A DNA stretch of 64,000 nt, taken from positions 51,123,258 through 51,187,257 of the forward strand of contig NC_134536.1 in the NCBI RefSeq assembly GCF_050624435.1, written 5' to 3'. The stretch is from Tenrec ecaudatus (lineage: Eukaryota; Chordata; Mammalia; Afrosoricida; Tenrecidae). Within the stretch, counting starts at the first letter, position 1. The number at the start of each line of letters is the position of its first letter. The position numbers and the translations under genes are program-made. The notes under the pieces are model-generated. The model saw only the letters and a list, made by a program, of their open reading frames with translations, did not search any database and was not told the DNA's origin. This document shows positions 49,006 through 61,995 of this stretch, in pieces.

Positions 49006-49790
49006 CATCTGAGTTGATATGGCTGGCTTGCTATGAATGACTAGCTATGACTCTTCTTTACATAATCTTTGTAATTCCAGAAAATAGCTGAGCTCTCGAG
49101 AGCACGCATATCAAGTGTATGGGACTCTAACATGGAAATTGGTCAGTTTTGTTGCTCTGCTGTGTATAACGTTAGTCATCTCAGAAACAGGAACAGCGGT
49201 CTCACAACCATCAAGAAAGAAGAACCATGGTTCAGAGAGTATTTTAGAGCCCAAGATCCCTATGTAAAGAGGTCGTGCTGTTGCCAATGGCGTAGGAGCT
49301 GACAGTAGCGGGTCTGAGAGTTGAAGGTTGGTTTTCCCTTTGCTATTGATCAGTACTGAAGTAGATTTGTAACACTGTCCTAAGCAAGAACTAGAGAGAG
49401 GTATGCCTGCCTGCAGGGCTGAGAAAATAGTCAGTACAAGGGAAATGCACGCTTAACCTTTCTGATCCTAAGTTGTAACCTATTCACTTCCCCAATCAAC
49501 CTTATAATCTTGAGTATTTTTTGTGAGTTCTCTCAGGACATTTTAATGGATGATAGAACCCAGCAGGAAATAGACAATGTGACGAGAATGGCTGGTGTCA
49601 GAATAGAATAGGATGGTCAGAGAGTAGAAATCAGCCTTGGGACGATGTGGGATTGGATTCTTATTCCACCTATGTAACCAGAGGAGATCAAATAAGATTT
49701 TCATGTCATTCTTGCAGTTAGGAAATTTACTTTGTTTTTTTTTTTCTGTGTGTGTTGATTATATGTATATAGTCTCTTATCACATAAAAA
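49006..49790. other. Single-copy stretch, no gene
   Basis: No recognised repeat apart from a short T-run at 49734-49744. Less AT-rich than its surroundings. Confidence 0.45.
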
Positions 49791-49794
49791 ACTG

Positions 49795-49992
49795 TCCCAA
49801 CCAAACTCACGGCCATAAACCCATAGAAGCCCTAGAGAAAAGGGTTGAACTGGTGCTGTGGGTTTCTGAGACTGAAGCTCTTTATGGGAGGAAACGGGCC
49901 CGCCTTTCTCCTGTAGAGCAGCTGGTGGTTTCGAACGGTTGATCTTGCAGTTCGCAGCCCTCCAAGTGACCACTACGCCACCAGGGCTCCTT
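49795..49992 (-). repeat. tRNA-derived SINE, antisense, well preserved
   Basis: One of the clearest SINEs: tail aaactcacggccataaaccc, body cctttctcctgtagagcag, head gtgaccactacgccaccag followed by ggctcct, the complement of the conserved head start. Confidence 0.88.
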
Positions 49993-50154
49993 TTATTACA
50001 GATGCAATTTAAAGTGGAGTTTTACTCTCTTATTACTCATGGATTCTCTATTTGTCAATTAATATTTACTTCTAACTCCCAAATTCATATTGGCAGTGCT
50101 TTCAAAGCCATGCACAAAGCAGAGCAGTAAATGTTTGAGACATCCTGTGTGCAC

Positions 50155-50345
50155 CTTGGCACAATGGTGGTGCGGTGGTTCAAGTACCAGACGGGTCGGG
50201 AAGCTTCGGCCGTTAGAACCCAACACCTGCTATGCAAAAATGAAGATGCGGCAGTCTGCTTTCACAACAATTTCAGCCTTGAAAACTCAATGCGGGTATT
50301 TCTGCCTTGTGAATCAGGTCGTTCTAAGTCAGAATCAACAGGACA
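50155..50345 (+). repeat. tRNA-derived SINE, sense
   Basis: Head caccttggcacaatggtggt, gcggtggttcaagt, body gatgcggcagtctgctttca, tail cgttctaagtcagaatcaac. Confidence 0.78.
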
Positions 50346-50744
50346 CTCCTGCTGAAGTTGAACAAAACAACGCTCCGCCTTATTATTTTAGTTCTCCTCC
50401 TAAAAACGTGCTATTTCAGGGTCTACTATTGTCACGTTTTTTACAGTTGAATGCTTTGAAATGATGGCCAGCTGCAGGTTCAAGTGCTGCCTAATGTTCC
50501 AAATAGAAAACTGTGATATACTAGATACATTTTTCCTAGGCATGAGTTACAGTGTTGACTGCGAGCTTAGTTTTGTGACTCAATAATATATATTAAATAA
50601 AGTTGTTTTAAGAGAAACATACTTAAAACAAACAATGTATCAATCAAACATAAAAAAGTGACCAGAGGACCACAGAAACCTAATCTCATTTTTCCCTGTT
50701 CAGTATGCATTCATTAAGTGTGCATAGGGACTTTAGAAGTCACT

Positions 50745-50855
50745 GCTGTTGTGTGCCTCAGTGTTAACGCCTAGTCATATCAAGCCCATGTGATGGAATA
50801 GAACTGATTCCTAGATCATAACTTTTATGGCAGCAGGTCCCAAGATCTTTTGTCC
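50745..50855 (-). repeat. SINE fragment, antisense (tentative)
   Basis: Weak match of gtcatatcaagcccatgtga and atagaactgattcctagatc to the SINE tail and body. Confidence 0.45.
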
Positions 50856-50984
50856 CCCAAAGCCATTGGGGATTCAGACGGCCCCATCTCCTGTTTAGTA
50901 CTAAGCCAGTACACAGCTGCACAAACAGGGCTTCTGTCTCATAGAACATCTCTACTGCAAATAACAAGAAGAGACTGCATTTTC

Positions 50985-51110
50985 ACAGGGAGCCCCGGGG
51001 CTTTAGTAGTATGTGTGGGCCTGCAATCCTCATGGCCCACAGTTTGAAACCTGTAAACACACTCGAATTCTGGAATCCCACAGGGGTCGCTGTGGGGCAT
51101 TTTCTCCAAA
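50985..51110 (+). repeat. SINE fragment, sense (tentative)
   Basis: Head-like gggagccccggggctttagt, tail-like ggaatcccacaggggtcgct. The middle is shortened. Confidence 0.55.
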
Positions 51111-51604
51111 TCTAGCATAGATTTGTACTCGCTTACATTTTTCATGGAGAAACCTTTGATTTTGATAAAAACCAATTTATGCTTTGTGCTTTTTCTTCCT
51201 TCCTAAGAAGACTTTCCAATCCCAACTAACAAGAATTTCCCCTATATTTTGTCTAAAGCATTTCACAATTTAGTTCTATACTTCGCTGCAGATATAGGTT
51301 ACATTTATACTCGTTTTGAGTTTATTTTTTAAGTATGTAATGAAGGTTCATGTTTCATTTGTAACTATACCAATTATCAAAAACATGAAGCCACGCGCCA
51401 CTATGAGAAAGACAGCCAGGGCATTCTAGCCTCACACACAGCCCGGGAAACTTACTGGGGCAGTTCTCCCCTGGCCCGCAGGATGTCCGTGAGTCCATAT
51501 GGATTCCCTGGCAGTGAGTTTGGTTTGGTCTCCTTCATTTGCATAGTCCGTTAAAAGTAAGTGCTCCATGTAAATCAATCTCTGGCCTCTGTATTCTGCT
51601 TCAG

Positions 51605-51780
51605 GAGCGCTAATGATGATATTGATTAGGCATGGTGCTGCCAACTGGAAGGTCAGTGGTCCAGCTCAACACCTCTCTGAAGGAGAAGCTGAGTCCAGCT
51701 GCTCCCATCATGATTTACAGTCTCAGAAGTCCTACCCAGGTGGCTCTGAATTAGCGCACACAATGGGAGTGGGTGTGGGC
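51605..51780 (+). repeat. tRNA-derived SINE, sense
   Basis: Head tcaggagcgctaatgatgat and attaggcatggtgctgccaa, body acagtctcagaagtcctac. Diverged. Confidence 0.65.
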
Positions 51781-54700
51781 TTTATATTCCGTTCCATTAA
51801 TCTATGCGCCCTACCTTATGCAAACAGCCCCATCCGGAAATGAGGAAGAAGATGCCCTAGATTTGTTCTTTAAAATTCTCAAGATTGTTTTGCTGATCTA
51901 GAAACATTTTCTATATCTAGGAAGACTTTAGAAGCTGCTTCTATAGAAAATCTTCTAGAATTTTAGTCTAAATGGTATCTAATATCTAACCCAATTTGGA
52001 AATAATATACATGAATAACATTTAATAATCTAATCCATAAATATGGTATAAATACATCTACATTTATTTATGTTTTAAAATTTATGTTTCTCGATTTTAT
52101 GTTTACTGGTCTTTTGCATGCATTTTTAACTTAAAATTAATCATTTATTTTTATGGCTATTTTAAAATAATAGTTTAAAATGAAACCATCAATTATTTTT
52201 GCTAACATAGAGTATACATTTTGTTTTGTGTTGTTTGTCATTTTAGCAGTTTAGTGCTAAGACTCCTGCACCATAGGGCCTCGTATTATTTTTTTATAAT
52301 GTATCCTAAAGGAAAGTTCTTAAATAAGTCACCTTTATTTAAAGTATTACTAAATAGTTGCTTGCCTGGCTTTGAAACCATATCATTCTCTACAATAGTA
52401 TTTCATATGACATTTGATTCATTGAAGTACATGTCTTTGCTGGACATATTATAAAGTAACAGAAATAAAAGAGAGCCCAAAATTATCATAAGTCTCATAA
52501 AAGCCTTAACTAAGAATACAATACTCTCTAAAAGCAGCAATGAATGATTTAATATTTTCATTATTTTTTTCCTTGTAAGCTGGTTCTTTTCATTCATGCT
52601 CCTTCATTTTAAAGAACAGGGTCCTAAAATTTCCCTGCAGGTGTGAGAGTGACAAGAAGTGTTGCCTGACACAGCATGGAGGATGCTGTCTCCCAGGTTT
52701 ACAAATGAACTTGGATAAAACAATTGAAACTCAGTAGGAAGAACCAGTTATCAACTTGCTAAATTCAAGGAAGCATGAGAATCGACATCCAACAAGTGTC
52801 ATACTTATCACATGGACCTTAAGAGTTCAACATATTATTCTATTATTATCTAATATCTCTACTATTATGATATTATTGAATAATATATTAACCTAATATA
52901 TTACTAGAATGTAAAACTATTAGAAAATATAAGCATCATTTTATTTTCTTTGCTTTCTCTTGGTTCTCACATGGATATATGATCCAATTCTGATTAATAA
53001 AGCATGTGAGGAGAAGGGGATAAGGAGGTTTACAAAAACATTTTTTTAAAGCCCACATTAAAAGATGCAATATATTTTATCTCTCGGTATTTATATCTAG
53101 ATGTGATGTTTTCTCTCAGCATGGGAATGAACTCAATGATGAAGCAAGTGGAGGTGAGAGATGGACAGGACCTCAATAGTCAGTGAATGGAATATCTGTA
53201 ACCCTGTGAACTTCTGATTTTCTCAGAGAGATGATAATTATCCTTACTATTTAAGACAGTTTCATCAGAGTTCCCCTCCTTTGGGCTAAAGCATTATAAC
53301 TGATTCAAGTCAGGCCCAGAAAGTAAGGCACATATGGACAGACATTGTTCACTGATCCTCTTCGTGATTGCAACCTTCTCAATGTTCTAAAATATGAAAT
53401 AGAAGAGTCAGTGTGTGAGCAGCAATTTAAAGGCCCTGCTTACTGGGATTGTTTTATGGCCCTACTTACTGGGATTTTTCTATAAAAAATATTATATTAA
53501 ATTGGGATTTTTTTCCTGAGATACAACAAAATGAATGATACTCTTAAATGTATAAGAAAAACTTTTATATTAAAAATACATTTATATCGAAGAAACTGTA
53601 CAGTTTAGTCCAACTCAAGTTCATGGGGTCAGATGCTAGCTGGAACTTCCACCAGACTCAGGCAGGTGATACCGAAAGATTCAGGAGGGAGAGCTAGAAG
53701 CTGAGAGATCCACAGGCAGATGGGTCACATGTTCGGATTCATGTGAACCCAAGTTTATCAGTAACATGCAGGATACCATCAAATCCAAGTCCAACAGAGC
53801 ATATTCTTCCTGCATCCCTGCCCCTTCCTGGCCTCGGAAGCCACACACAGAACACAAGCAGGGAAGAAAAAACGGGCAAGAGTTCTCTACAAAGTCTCCA
53901 ATAAATAGGCTTCAGGGAGCCGTCATTAGGCTGTTTTGTGATTAAGAGATTATTCTCCCCGCATGCTTTCTCCTAGGTACAGCAAGTTGACGCAAAACCT
54001 AAACATTACAAAAATGCAGTCTGGTCAAGTTTTCACTTATCCAGGGAATGAGTGGGGTTAGCTCTTATTGACAGTAGCAGGCAGGCACTAGCTGATTCAT
54101 TGGGGATTTAAATCGCATTGTCAGATTTTTCATATACTTTTCATTAGGTCAAAAGTAATATCCTTCGTTCCCCAGAGACAATTTGCAATACCCAATGCAC
54201 AACACTAAAGGTCAAAGAAGCCGTTCTTCCCTGTTCTGACATGCTTTGCTTCTCAATCACTAGGTAGCTCGGCCTTCCAAAAGAAAACCGCTAAAAACAG
54301 GAAATGAAAAAAATAGGGGAACATGGGAAAATAGACTCTTTAAAAATAAAAGTACATCAAATAACTTTACACAAAATAAGATGATTTTGCCAATTGATCA
54401 AAAATTTAGAAATATGTGATTCCACACCTTTTCTCATAAGCTCCCTGCAATACCTACTCACATTTAATTAGCAAAGGAAAAACGAACTAAGGTGGTGTCA
54501 CTGAACTAGATATTGCATAAGTGAATTAAAAGCACTATTGTAACTTATTTCAAATAGCTTAGACACTCACTAGTCTTATGATATCCATTATGTTGTCCAA
54601 TTCCTTTTAAGTACAAGTAGAAGATGGAATTTCTAATCAAATAGTAATTACTACTGAAAAACTATGTATCAATAGAAAATCCTGGAATTCTATTCTTGTA

Positions 54701-55069
54701 TATTTCAGAAATTACGTAAACCCAGAGTAAAAAGTGAATAGTAGTTCCAATTATTTGAATGTCGAGACTCTTCAAAGAGCCAATTACATTAGCATATCAA
54801 AATCTTCAGATGAGAAAATAATTCTGAAATATGTAGTATTATGGATTAAGTAAACTCTTAAAAATATGTGTAAAAGTTTTTTAACTCCAGTACTTATACA
54901 CCTATCTCTCCCTGTTTGGAAATAGGCTTTTTGTTGTGTCATTATTAATTCATCTCCAGGAATGTTGGGAGAATCTTTTATTGCAAAGAAATCAAAAGGA
55001 TATTGGCTGAATGCAGAGAAAATCAGAGGATTATTTGTGGTTTATATACTACATGCAAAGCCTTTAGAT
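51781..55069. other. Long AT-rich single-copy stretch; LTR-like block at 53600-53990
   Basis: No gene. Most is AT-rich text without recognisable repeats. From about 53600 to 53990 composition becomes balanced and resembles retroviral-LTR or other repeat text (caggcaggtgata, cagatgggtcacatgttcgg, a minus-strand tatttattgg). No second copy is in the window, so this stays a suspicion. Confidence 0.4.
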
Positions 55070-55470
55070 TGTGTTCTGTTGTCCATTCCCCAGGGATGAG
55101 GTTATATGAAGATCCTTGTAATCTGTCCCGCCTTTTAACCCCTTTCTCTCCACCCTCTGATATTGTCACTCTCACCTCTTGTCCTGAGTGGCTCATCTGT
55201 TCTGGCTCCCCTGTGTTTCCAGTTCCTATCTGTACTAGTGTACATCCTCCAGTCCAGCCAGCTTTGTAAGGTAAAATTGGGATCATGATCGTGGTAGGGA
55301 GGGAGCATTCAAGAACGAGAAGAAAAGTGTATGTTTCATCATTACACCGAACCCTGACTGGCTTGTCTCCTCCCTATGACCTTCTGCAAGGAGATGTCCC
55401 AGTGCCCAAAGATGGGTCCTGGGTCCCCACTCTGCACTCCCCTTCATTCACAATGCTATGATTTTTCCCC
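55070..55470 (-). mobile_element. Long L1-tail-linked repeat, antisense, copy 3 (partial)
   Basis: Shares ccctgtgtttccagttccta, tctgtactagtgtacatcct and ggtaaaattgggatcatgat with 31860-31965 and, as complement, with 62310-62450. It extends further upstream (ctgactggcttgtctcctcc) than the L1 tail at 31488. The final tail is missing. Confidence 0.75.
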
Positions 55471-55634
55471 CAACCTTTATCTTAACTTGAACTTTGAAAA
55501 CTCAACAAGTTACATCTTCTACAAGGATTATTGTTAATGATTCCCAAATTTTATTCTTTCCCCTCATGTTTGATTTCCATTTCCACAAACAATAAGGGTA
55601 ATCCTCTAACATACTGATTTTACCATATTGCAAA
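55471..55634. other. Short unassigned gap
   Basis: Nothing recognised. Confidence 0.3.
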
Positions 55635-55850
55635 GGAACGCTGGGTGGCTCAATTGCTAAGCACATTCATGTTAAAAATACGTTGGTGGTTTGAACACAC
55701 CAAATATTCTGAAAGATATTTTATCTTTAAAAACCCTAGTAATTTACTCTCATGTAGATTACCATTTAGGGAAATTTGGGAGGTAGTTCGACTCTCTCCT
55801 TAGTGCTGCTCTGAGTTGGACTGCACTTGACGGCACACAACAGCAACCTC
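55635..55850 (+). repeat. tRNA-derived SINE, sense, with internal insertion
   Basis: Head aaggaacgctgggtggctca, body accctagtaatttactctca, tail gctctgagttggactgcact. About 40 bp longer than its neighbours in the middle. Confidence 0.65.
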
Positions 55851-56566
55851 CTGCTGCACTCCTGCTGAAAATGCCTTCGTGATCCATTCTCCCTCTTCAT
55901 CAGAACCTAAAATTCCATGATCCCTCATTTGTTCACTTTACATTATTTATCAATCTACTCCACAGAGTTGGCAAGTGAGCTAAATGAGTGTTTTTCTATT
56001 ATTGAAATGTCATTTCATTTTCTTTCTGGGGCTGGTTATATTGCTTCTTGTGCCTACAGTACACTTCCCTACACATTTCTCTGATAAAATAATTTCAATT
56101 AATTCTTCAAGTTTTCAATTAACATACCAATTCTTTGACTCTGTAAAACCTGGTTTTTTCCCCTTTTTGATATATCTGTGCAGAATGTTTCACTTTTCTC
56201 TATACCTATATTATAATCCTATCTCCTGTGAGGTTATAAACTATTAAATGGCATGAACTGTATCTATATTGTTTATTCTTGTCTGCCTAGGGCCACATCT
56301 GGGTGGAAATGATCCAATATTCAACTTTAATTCCAATTTGCAGAAATAAAATTCTCTCAAAATTTATCTAGTCCATATCTATGAAAATGATATGTACAGT
56401 CACTTTCTATAATTCTTCTCCATTCTTCCCAAAATAAATGGACCCTTTGGTTTTGCTCTCTAAGTCAATGATAAATTCTTATTCATATATCCTTCCACCC
56501 AGACATAGGCTACATATATTTTTTCAAGTGTTTTCAGCTTTTTCTCATTTAGTATCACTATACTAG
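55851..56566. other. Single-copy stretch, no gene
   Basis: An 87-codon open frame at 55984-56247 is hydrophobic and Phe-rich but has no family resemblance or gene context. Confidence 0.45.
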
Positions 56567-56706
56567 GAACCCTGATGGAGCAGTGGTTAAAGCACTCATT
56601 TGCTACCTGAAAGATCAGCTTTTCAAACCCACCAGCCACACCATGAGAAAATATAAGACAATTTCTTCCATAAATATTTATAGCATTGGAAACCCTAGGG
56701 AGACCT
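56567..56706 (+). repeat. tRNA-derived SINE, sense, 3'-truncated
   Basis: Well-preserved head (ggaaccctgatggagcagtg followed by gttaaagcac) with a readable B box (ttcaaaccc). It stops after attggaaaccctaggg, where RTE sequence begins. Confidence 0.8.
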
Positions 56707-56714
56707 TTCTATTT

Positions 56715-57135
56715 TCTTATAGGCGAGTGACAATTGCCCCATAAGCATGTAAAAGTTGGACATTGGATGATCACCAAAGAGGAACCAATGCACTTGAATT
56801 TTGGGCTGCCAAAATTATTGAAAATACCACGGGCTGCTAAAAGAAAACACAGATGTCTTGAAAGAAGTACAGCCAGAGTGCTCCTTAGAAGCAATGATAG
56901 CAAGACTTCATCTTATACACTTGGACATACTGCCAGGAGAAGGCAGTTTCTGGAGGACACCATGTTTGCTAAGGTAAAGGGGCAATGGAAAAAGGGGGGT
57001 CCTCAAGGAGATGGATCAATGCAGGCATAGGAACCATTGGGAGAACAGTGCAGGGCTGTGCAGCATTTCGTTCCATTGTGCAGAGGGTTAGTATGGGTGG
57101 GAATCAACACAAGGGCACCTAATAACCACAAAGCT
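56715..57135 (+). mobile_element. RTE LINE 3' end, sense
   Basis: C-terminal RTE region: gtaaaagttggacattggat, gggctgctaaaagaaaacac, cttgaaagaagtacagccag, gctccttagaagcaatgata. It runs to the terminal gggaatcaacacaagggcac followed by ctaataacc. The 98-codon open frame (56734-57030) encodes RTE-like pieces (CLERSTARVLLRSND) but is a fragment. The RTE terminus is preserved. Confidence 0.85.
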
Positions 57136-57714
57136 AAGATACAGGATCAAATTAGCAGCAGTTAGCTTTGTTGTGTCTTGTTTATATGCTAGAATATAAA
57201 CCATGTAAATTCTTCTGCTTATTGGAAATATAAGACCTCGAAGCTCTAATTTTCTCTTTTTTTTCCTTTACCAGCAAATCCGCCAAGAAAATTTCTAAAA
57301 TTATTGCCTCCATTTTTGTTCCTTCCCCTCACTGCTGGGAACAAATCTATATATTTACCAGTATAAACTATCTTCTCCCCCCTGCTTAGAAACCACTGCA
57401 TGACTTTCCATTGTCTCCAAGAAAATAAAATCTTAGTATCAATGTGAGATTAATAAAAAATCTAAAGTAGTTTTTATAATGTAATAATATTCAATTATAA
57501 AAAGAACAAAAATCTATTGATAAATACAACTAGGATGAGTCAAAACACATTGTATCTGAGTAAAACTATTAGACACAAAAGGTGACTGTCTGATTCAGTC
57601 TCCCAAGAGAAAAGTGTATATCCTTTCCAGAAGTTTGCCATGGCTTAGGGCTAAGTGGAGGTTGTTAATACAATAGGCAGCATGTGGGGCTTTATCAGTG
57701 AAAGTAGTTATCTT
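57136..57714. other. AT-rich single-copy stretch
   Basis: No gene or repeat recognised. Confidence 0.45.
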
Positions 57715-58082
57715 AGTTACTTAGTGTCACTATAAAAGAAATAAAACAAGTGTAGTTTAAAGAACAGACACTTATTTTTTCAAATTTAAGGAGGCCAGAA
57801 GTCCATACTCAAGCCAAGAGTCTAAAGTGAGTTTCTTTCTTGTTTAAATTCCTTGTGGTCTTTGACACTCCTTAGTATCTGTTTGACCTCTAGGTGTCTC
57901 TGTATCTATTCTGCTTTTTATATAACTAATACGTTGTCATATTTAAGACTAATCTACTCTCATAAGACCTCTTTAGCTCTATTTCTAACCAGGGTCAGCT
58001 ATCCAGGTACAAGAGTCAAGGTTTGACACACATTTCGGGGAGAGGAGATTACAATTTAACCCATAATAGTAATGCCATATGT
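57715..58082 (+). repeat. Old interspersed repeat, class uncertain
   Basis: Begins ttagttacttagtgtcacta and has ggaggccagaagtccatact early on. It ends with gacacacatttcggggagag and cccataatag. This text order is that of a common old mammalian repeat whose usual start is like ttgctgctgtaacaaa..., but I cannot name it safely. Confidence 0.5.
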
Positions 58083-58619
58083 GCAGTGGTGGTTACATGA
58101 ATTTATGCAAATGTTAAGTTCATACTGCTGTAACCAACAAATGTCCGTTCGCTGAATGCCTGATAGAAAGGCACTGAATCCTTTGCATATTCCAGTTAAA
58201 TAGATAGCATAACCAAATCATGCTGACACTGTCTTTCTTCGTGTTTGAAAGGCATTTTTATACAGTTTCATTTCAAAAGTCTCTTTGATATAAAGATGTG
58301 TGTATGTGAAGTAAACATGACATTAAACAGAGGTGTAAATTGAAGATAGACTTATAAAATCCCTTTTAGAATAATTTTCTAGATGTGCAGTAGTTTTCAT
58401 GGCTATGTCTATTCAGCATAGACATCAAACACTTCATCCCCCGTTACAATTACTCCAAGCTATGCTTCAGCATCTTTTCCCCACTTGTTTAAAATTTTCC
58501 ATGCTCTTGTCTTAGTCCGAGTTGGTGCACTCATTTTGGCAATTATTAATTATTATCATAAAAAAGTTAAAATGACAATTTAGATAGAGGAAAAATGTTG
58601 AAGGCCATTACTTATATTT
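58083..58619. other. Single-copy stretch, nothing recognised
   Basis: No gene or repeat assigned. A T-rich to mixed transition occurs near 58420. Confidence 0.4.
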
Positions 58620-59106
58620 CAGATGCACATTGCAGGTTGTTAATCAGCCTTTGTCCAATTCTGAGGATGTGTTGTTTGCGTACAATCCAGTTTATCAGAT
58701 TATTTGCTTAGCATACATCTAGTGAAAGGATACCATCCTAATGTATACTTTTCTTGAGTAGAAAAAATATCCATTTAAATGACTATCTCTTAATCTGCAT
58801 ACAGGTTACCCAAGAATATAACTAAGTGTTCTTTATTTCCCAGTTCTTCACAATTTTATCCATAATTTATTATGATTCACACATTGAATGTCTTTTTATA
58901 GTCAACTTATTATTCTGATATTGTCAGTTTTCAAGCAAGATTCATCTGAAGATAGCTATGAAATTTCTTTTTTCACATCCCCTTATAAATTTTGCTTAAA
59001 TATCTGGCAAATCCCTACCAATGCATTGCTGCAATAGTTTTTTTTTAGTATCTTCAGCAAAATTATACTTATGAGTGACATTACTAATATTGTTCAATAA
59101 TGCCCT

Positions 59107-59147
<41 letters not shown>

Positions 59148-60995
59148 CCAGTTTCTTTGGAATGGGAACAAAATAGACTTCTTCCAGTCAGTTGACAAAG
59201 TAGCCATTTTCCAAATATCTTGGCATAGATAAATGAGTGTGTCCTTGCTGAATCAGTTTGAAACATTTCAACTGGTATCCTTCTATTCCATCCATTTTGG
59301 GAGCTTTGTTTTGTGCTCATGCTTTTGGTTTAGCTTGGACTTCTTCCTTTAATACTATCATTTGTTTATTATATAATAGGTCTTGGAATGATCAGATTTC
59401 AAGCAATTTTCTTTGGTACAGTGACTCATTATTGTTTCAAATGTCTATTAATGTTTCCTGTATCATACAATGCTTTGCCCATAGAATCCCTCAATATTTC
59501 AACTCAAAGCTTGAATTTTCTTTTTCTTCATTTCTTTAAGATTGAGATGTTCTGTGCATGTTGTTCCCATTTGTCTTTCTAATTCTAATTCTTTGCACAT
59601 TACATTAGAGTGCCTTGTTTTCTCCTCTTGAGCTATACTTTGAATTTTCTGTTCAACCTTATTCTGTCATCATTCCCTTTAGCTATTTTGTATTCAAATG
59701 GAAATTTTAGGGTCTCTTCTGAGGACTCAAAAATGTTGTATTTTTCTTTCTCCTGTATTTTAGTGGATTTTTTTCTTTTTTTGTTTATGATGTTTTTATG
59801 TCATCCCACAACTCTTCTAGTCTTTTTTTCATTAGTGTCCAATATGTCAAATCTATTCTTGATATGGTCTCTAAATTCAGATAGGATAATCTCAAAGTTA
59901 TAATTTTGCTCTCCTGAACTTGTTTTAATTTTATTCAGCTGCAACCTGAACTTGTATAGGAGAAATTGTTGTCTTGTTCCATAGTTAGGTGCTGGTCTTG
60001 TTTTGACTGATGATATTGAACTTCTCCATCATCTCTCCCAAAAGCTATAGTCGCTTTGGTTCCTGTGTACTACATTTAGTGAAAGCCACATGCAAAAGCT
60101 ATTTATGTTGCTGATAAAGGTATTTGCAATGAAAATGTTGTTAGTCTTGTAAAATTATATCATGTTATATCAAGTTTCATTTGCATTACCAACTAAGTAT
60201 TACCTAGCTCTTCTCCTCATTTCAAACTTTCAGATTCCAATCACCAGTACTTACCAATGCATTTTGGTTAAATTCTTCATCCTTTTCAGACAGAGGTTAA
60301 TATGCTTTTTATATTTCTCCATTAATCGATTCAGTGTTTGGAGAAAGAAATTAATATTTGTATTAACTGGCCTTCCTTGCAGTATACTGACCTTCTTTAT
60401 AAGCATATGGTTATTACCCTCTCACAGGCATTATACCTCAACGAGTATGACAGCATTCCTGTTGAATTTGTCATTTCTTCCATAAGGTAGATAATTCCAT
60501 AATTGTATGATTCCAAATAGCCAATGCCAGTTCATGTTTAATTCACAAATACCTAAGATATTGATCTTTATGTGTTGCATTTTAATTTTCACTATTTTTA
60601 ATCTCCTTAATATTCACACTTCGTTCATTTATATTCTAATTATTAATGGATGTTTCCCATTATTTTCTCTAATTTTGAATCATGTCCCATTAGCAAATCT
60701 TTAAAGTGTGCTCTTCTTTGCAAAGAGAGTTTTTCCCCAGTTATGGACTGAGTTTTTCCTAATTAAGGAGTTCATCTTCATCTGGCACTGTGGCAGATAA
60801 ATATGCTGCTTTTCATAAGTTCGTTTGGCTGCTCTCTGGAGTATGCTGCCTTTTCTTTGTTCCTACGCTATCTCCATCTGAAAGCTCCGCTCAGACTGGT
60901 AGACTATAGGTGACCCTGATCATACATGAAATACATGCCACGTGGCTTCCAGCATCACAGCAACCACAGCAGTGTGACACACTGAGAGCTTGGAT
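58620..60995 (-). mobile_element. RTE LINE, reverse transcriptase core to 5' end, antisense (2.4 kb)
   Basis: The longest RTE copy. Read on the minus strand, it starts with the RTE 5' untranslated region (complement of 60720-60995), then the endonuclease (complement of about 59900-60680), linker, and the reverse transcriptase up to the segment before the catalytic tyrosine-aspartate region (complement of 58620-59050). The 3' third is absent. The complement of 59870-59920 carries the linker block corresponding to EFRDHLKNRFD. All frames are broken. A (GT)n run (59111-59145) has grown inside it. Confidence 0.85.
59111..59145 (+). repeat. (TG)n microsatellite in RTE
   Basis: About 17 TG units within the antisense RTE copy. 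Confidence 0.98.
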
Positions 60996-61096
60996 AGCAA
61001 TCTGTCCCCTAGCAAATGAAGTCTTAAGTGAGGGAAGGCATACAAGCACTTAATAGAAATCTAACTTTCTGAAAATTTTACAAGATGGACAGAATA

Positions 61097-61117
61097 AAGA
61101 GAGAGAGAGAGAGAGAC
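61097..61117 (+). repeat. (GA)n run
   Basis: About ten GA units between two RTE copies of opposite orientation. Confidence 0.85.
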
Positions 61118-61299
61118 AGAATGAAGGTTTCTTAGAAAAATAGAATATAAATTGAAAATAATACAGTGAGATGTGCAATATAAATAGATCAGACAACAAA
61201 AGAGTTTTACTTTTAATGATGAACGTGTCCATATGCTTAATAGCCCCTAATATATCATTGATATCACGTGTAAGAAAGAATTTCTGAATATCATCCAAC

Positions 61300-61995
61300 A
61301 ATGGTGCAGCAGTACATTAACAGGGAACTGCCAGAAATTCAAGCTGAGTCCCAAAGAGGACATTGAACAAGGGATCACACTGCTGATGTCACAGAGATCT
61401 CAGTTCAAAGCAGAGAATACCAGAAATATGTTTACATGTGTTTTATTGATTATGCAATGTGGATCATATTAAATTATGGATAACCTCATGAAGAATGGGA
61501 ATTTCTGAACACTTCATTGGGCTCATGAAGAACTTGTACATGGATCAAGAGACAGTTGTGAGAACAGAACAAGGGAATATTGCATGGTTTCAAATCAAGA
61601 AAGATGTGTCTGGATCCTTTCACCATATTTGTTCAATCTGCATACTGAGCAAATCATAGAGGAGCTCAATTACAAGAAGAAGAATTTGGCATCAGGATTC
61701 AAGGAATGCTTATTAACAACTATGATATGCAGGTGACACAACCTTGCTTGCTGAAAGTGAGGAGGACTTGGAAAATGTGCTGATGAAGATCAAAATTTGC
61801 AGTTTTCAGGGTGGATTACAACATAATCAATGTAAAGAAGACAGAAATCCTCACAATTGGTCCAATAGGTGATATCATTATGAATGGAGACCAGTTGACA
61901 TTGTTGAGGATTTTGTATTGCTTGGAACCACAATCAATACTCATGGAAAGAGCAGTCAAGAGATTGATCACTGAAGACAAAGCAGGTGCATAAGC
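61300..61995 (+). mobile_element. RTE LINE reverse transcriptase segment, sense
   Basis: Starts gggaactgccagaaattcaa, includes atttcaagcaga-like and tttattgattatgcaatgtgg (the catalytic FIDY-like region), gtgacacaaccttgcttgct, gaaagtgaggaggacttgg, and ends after tcatggaaagagcagtcaag. It overlaps in content with the antisense copy just upstream for about 400 bases. Confidence 0.85.

Noticed and set aside
56567-56706. tRNA gene in the SINE head
   Set aside because: The head resembles a tRNA internal promoter, but cloverleaf stems and the anticodon arm are not intact, and it is continuous with the SINE body.
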